Shown piece after piece: positions 61,301-64,000 of a DNA stretch of 64,000 nt. Positions within the stretch are counted from its first letter, which is position 1, and each line of letters starts with the position of its first letter. Under the pieces are notes generated by a model. The model had not been told where the DNA came from. It saw only the letters and a list, made by a program, of their open reading frames with translations, and ran no database searches. This DNA is from Dirofilaria immitis (lineage: Eukaryota > Nematoda > Chromadorea > Rhabditida > Onchocercidae), in NCBI GenBank assembly GCA_024305405.1, contig JAKNDB010000068.1, positions 11,591,501-11,655,500 on the forward strand, in the 5' to 3' direction. The translations under genes and the position numbers were made by a program.

Positions 61301-64000
61301 AAAGCATTCAAAAATTCTAACCGAACACTTATTTCTTCGATATTCCTTTTGTATACGTATTTGAGGTAGCAAAAGTTATTTGTATATTTATTTAATTTTC
61401 TTTCTTTTAGAATTTTGAATGATCAATTTGCAGACATCTCAAACTAATTATCGCTATTCGAGTGTATTTATTGACGTGCTGGTAGCTGGGATGTTGCTTG
61501 TCATCTGTGCAGCTGCAATTCTTGTTTCGGGAATGTTAAATACCATCTTCATTATTTATTTTACGATCTCACTCATTGTTACTGTATTGATAATCGTTCT
61601 CATTGGTATACCATTACTAAAGCATCAGACAATTTTCCCGTTTGTTAATCTTTGGACATCACGTCATGTTACTGGTTAGTTCATAATTTAGATGATAATG
61701 CTTATTCTCACATCATGATATCTTCTTAAGAAAGCAAAGAAGAAATTGCAAAAACTATCAGAATTATTAAGTTCATTTTTAACGTGGATTGTAAGAAATA
61801 TTTTGGCCGCTCTAATTATTAATAGTTTTCCAAGTAGATATCGTTCAGCATGAAATATTAATGCTATAAACATGTGTTCTAAGTAGCTTTTTTCAATCGC
61901 TTCTTTTATTATAAGAAAAAATTTATCATAGAATTTGGCTGCGAAATATTTTAGAGTTCTGGTAATTTGATTATATATTTTCGATGAAAATATTTGCATT
62001 AATAAAGAAATATGCTTTATTCAGGAATGGTACTCATATTGCTACCAGCAGGTATTGCGTTAACAATAGCACCTCTATGTGATGGTATTGTTGCCCAGGA
62101 ATATATCTGTGTTTCGCCAAATTTGCTTGCTCAGCGAATTTTGTTTTGTATGTTTGTTTGTTGTTTCCTTTTTTGGTTTTTAGATTTTTAAATCCTTATC
62201 TTTGTCATTCTTAAATTAAAGCTTAATAAATAAGATTGGGATTGATTTGAAACATTGGGCTGGAAATCCAAAGATGGTTTAAGGCTAAATGTTCCAAGAT
62301 TTATGAGAGCCATTCTATTTAACAGATAGTATAGCAAGACTGGATTTAAATTAAATTAGAACATAAATTAGATGCCTTACATGTTGCGACTGTCATAGTA
62401 ATTTCAAACATTTTTCTGGCAAATTCGGGCTTTTCAGATTTTATGTTGGATAAATGTAAATTTAGCTTCATTTGTTTTAGCCTATATATTTTTGGTTGCA
62501 TTGTTTGCACATTGCAATTTTTCCCAACTTTCATCTTGGCCAAAAACAGCTGAGGCATTATTGGTCGGTATCGTATTTTTATGGCTCACTTATGTTTGCC
62601 AGTATCGCACTGGTATACTGGTTGACAAATGTAAATTTTTTCACGTAAGAGATAGCGAATGGCTCTTTCATAAGTTTTCATTCGTTATAAAATTTGATTA
62701 CATACGTTATGAAATGCATTTATATCAGAATATGAAGAACTAAAGGTAAGCTAGATCAAGAATTCAGTAGAAGAAATCAGTTATGCCTTTCACCTGTCGG
62801 TTTATTTTTTGGAGATGCAAATCAATCGTTATTAGATAAGTTAAAGCGAAATGTATTTGTATTAAAATATATAATTTCAATAATTAAATTGAGCTTCAGA
62901 AAAAATCTTAGTCGGAGTGTTGTAGCATCCAATAATCCAAATATTGGACCACGTTTCTGCAATGGCACCGTACCATTGTGGTCATTGGGACGATTCGGTT
63001 CTCCGATTAATTTACCTGAAATTTGTGTTGACGTCTTCTTAGTTATTATTTTGGTCGCTTTTCTCAATTATCAGGTGATTTTTTCCAACTCCATTTATTT
63101 AAGGAGTAATAGAATCAGCATCAATTTGATAGAATCCACATGTTACGATTGTGTAATACGAGAATGCTATCTATTTCGATTTCCTTTTCAAAGGTTATGA
63201 GTACGAATTATCTAACTATTTGACATAATTTCATCGCTGATTAGTCTTTTTATTTTCAGATAAATTTTAAGAAATGCAATCTAAAATATGTTATTATCAT
63301 TTTATTCTTTCTTTCAGTAATTTCGACGATTTATATGTTAATATTTCAATATTCTTGGCATGGAACATTGAAAAGTAATTGTATTTGTTGACTAATTTAG
63401 TTCGAAGCCGCATTTCGAATGTCTTTCTTTGGCGACGTACAAGCGCAACGTGACATGAAACAAATGCAAGCAGTACGTGACCAAGCTGATTGGCTTCTAA
63501 CTAATATCATCCCGCAACATGTCATTGATTCCCTGAAATCGAGTATCAGATACTCCGAAAATCATGCCTTGACAGCTGTTCTTTTCGCTACGATCACCAA
63601 TTGGAACGAAATGTATGAAGAGACTTTTGAAGGTTTGTTACTTCATATAAATTTCGAAGAAATTTTTTCTAATAGGTCGTGTGATTATGTTCCACGAGAG
63701 ACTTCAAGTGATCGTTTTATCGAATATATAAAAGATCTCTGGACAGACGGATGAATATTTCAGTTTGCCATCACAAACATATACGTTTGAAACAGGAATA
63801 TTAGAGTCTTTTAATATTCACTAAAAATCTGTTAAATATTCTAGGAGGACGGGAATTTTTACGGGTACTAAATGAGATTATTGGAGATTTTGATGAGTTG
63901 CTGGATAGATCAGACTTCTCACAGGTAGAAAAAATCAAAACTATCGGACCTACATATATGGCGGCAGCTGGATTAAATCCAGATAAAAGACGTTCAGCAC
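55342..64000 (+). CDS. acy-1: Membrane adenylyl cyclase, AC9-like (3' end beyond window)
   Basis: Twenty-two exons seen: 55342-55503, 55853-55989, 56185-56269, 56699-56893, 57032-57221, 57397-57508, 57723-57945, 58186-58304, 58443-58600, 59042-59216, 59282-59421, 59856-59999, 60193-60362, 60680-60814, 61056-61205, 61434-61674, 62025-62155, 62438-62630, 62746-62839, 62900-63074, 63401-63632, 63845 onwards; about 1,173 residues so far. It makes cAMP from ATP at the plasma membrane, normally under G-protein control. Layout: Ser/Gly-rich N-terminus, RWWNPQF motif as in vertebrate AC9, six helices, C1a, C1b, second helix block, C2a. [12 protein letters not shown] and MGLAMI..IQQF are close to AC9, and the nematode AC9-like gene is acy-1, hence the symbol. 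Three homopolymer breaks are needed (57503-57507, 58288-58292, 60221-60225). The first ATG is used as start. Confidence 0.92.
56185..57221 (+). other. First transmembrane block (M1) of the cyclase
   Basis: Exons 3-5 encode about six hydrophobic segments, e.g. [74 protein letters not shown] and [13 protein letters not shown]. The LPLYL and GIHLF pieces align with AC9. Confidence 0.85.
57503..57507 (+). other. Probable single-base frame break in an A5 run (cyclase)
   Basis: As written, exon 6 ends with two leftover bases while exon 7 begins in phase 0. One more A gives [13 protein letters not shown], matching VMPR.IADDLM in AC9. Confidence 0.8.
58288..58292 (+). other. Probable single-base frame break in an A5 run (cyclase C1a)
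   Basis: With one more A, exon 8 ends EKISTLG and joins GDCYYC, identical to AC9 at the catalytic loop. As written it reads EKSVH and stops. Confidence 0.9.
58626..58656 (+). other. Guanine-rich tract with G-quadruplex potential
   Basis: Within 31 bases there are four runs of at least three G (GGGG, GGG, GGGG, GGG, GGGG) separated by short purine-rich linkers. It sits 25 bases after the exon 9 donor of the cyclase. It is by far the most G-rich stretch in a window where even GGGG is rare. Confidence 0.85.
59856..60814 (+). other. C1b region of the cyclase
   Basis: Low-conservation cytoplasmic linker between C1a and the second membrane block, rich in Ser, Thr and Lys. If the A5 run at 60221 is A6, it contains KRRKSAS, which fits the protein kinase A consensus RRxS. 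The remainder ([29 protein letters not shown]) has no motif I recognise. Confidence 0.6.
60221..60225 (+). other. Probable single-base frame break in an A5 run (cyclase C1b)
   Basis: As written, the exon reads [15 protein letters not shown] and stops before the donor. With one more A it reads [20 protein letters not shown] and stays open to a phase-0 donor. Confidence 0.75.
61434..63074 (+). other. Second transmembrane block (M2) of the cyclase
   Basis: Exons 16-20. Helices include [54 protein letters not shown] and [15 protein letters not shown], with [10 protein letters not shown] matching AC9. An NGT glycosylation sequon ([10 protein letters not shown]) lies in the last extracellular loop, where vertebrate cyclases are commonly glycosylated. 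Confidence 0.8.
62840..62899 (+). other. 60-base intron, in frame and stop-free
   Basis: Bounded by AA|GTTAAAG and TTCAG|A. It is the shortest intron in the cyclase model and is a multiple of three without stops, so retention would add 20 residues. Its AT-richness and the fit of the spliced product favour it being an intron. Confidence 0.55.
63401..64000 (+). other. C2a catalytic domain of the cyclase (partial)
   Basis: [59 protein letters not shown] and [18 protein letters not shown] all match AC9. The domain is cut by the window edge. The A6 run at 63929-63934 in the EKI codons is in frame here, unlike the A5 in the corresponding EKI codons of C1a. Confidence 0.9.

Noticed and set aside
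62147..62155. Alternative GTATGT donor in cyclase exon 17
   Set aside because: A stronger consensus, but it leaves the wrong phase for exon 18; the GTTTGT donor eight bases later fits.
1..64000. CRISPR arrays, bacterial operons, prophage or insertion sequences
   Set aside because: Spliced eukaryotic genes throughout; no direct-repeat/spacer structure and no transposase frame.

Overview
Organism. Very AT-rich eukaryotic DNA with many short introns (mostly 100-900 bases, TTTTCAG-type acceptors). The protein families present (a DUF19/CPG4-like cysteine-rich secreted protein, SRX-like chemoreceptor pieces, a PHLPP-type phosphatase, a type 9-like adenylyl cyclase) point to a nematode. The base composition fits a spirurid/filarial worm; species cannot be read from the sequence.

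Layout. (1) 133-291, minus: one cysteine-rich exon, probably of a neighbouring gene that leaves the window. (2) 707-15283, minus: a 14-exon gene for a secreted protein of about 1,120 residues, with a signal peptide, a degenerate LDL-receptor class A module and an array of cysteine-rich repeats. (3) About 15.6-36.2 kb: gene-poor. It holds a short SRX-like 7TM receptor gene (19438-21340, minus) that stops after the third helix region, a decayed duplicate of its 5' part (26150-26760), a possible further receptor exon (27990-28190), a MITE-like element (18281-18732), microsatellites and two unassigned coding-like stretches. (4) 36263-47110, plus: a PHLPP-like protein in 24 exons (RA-like region, PH domain, leucine-rich repeats, PP2C-like domain, tail); its first exon was not found. 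(5) 47.1-55.3 kb: no gene recognised. (6) 55342-64000, plus: an AC9-like adenylyl cyclase, 22 exons seen, cut by the window edge inside the C2a domain.

Exon models were built by hand from splice sites, reading phase and resemblance to families recalled from general knowledge. Intron phases close through all three large genes only if nine single-base breaks are allowed. At each, one base appears to be missing from a run of 4-6 A or T, and seven of the nine runs are exactly five long. This is the strongest unexplained signal here. Consensus homopolymer error is the likeliest cause; slippage or true gene decay should be excluded.

Biology. The two large plus-strand genes are signalling enzymes: G-protein-regulated cAMP synthesis, and a PHLPP-type protein that in other animals removes the hydrophobic-motif phosphate from AKT/PKC kinases. 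Nothing in the sequence ties the two genes together beyond adjacency and orientation.
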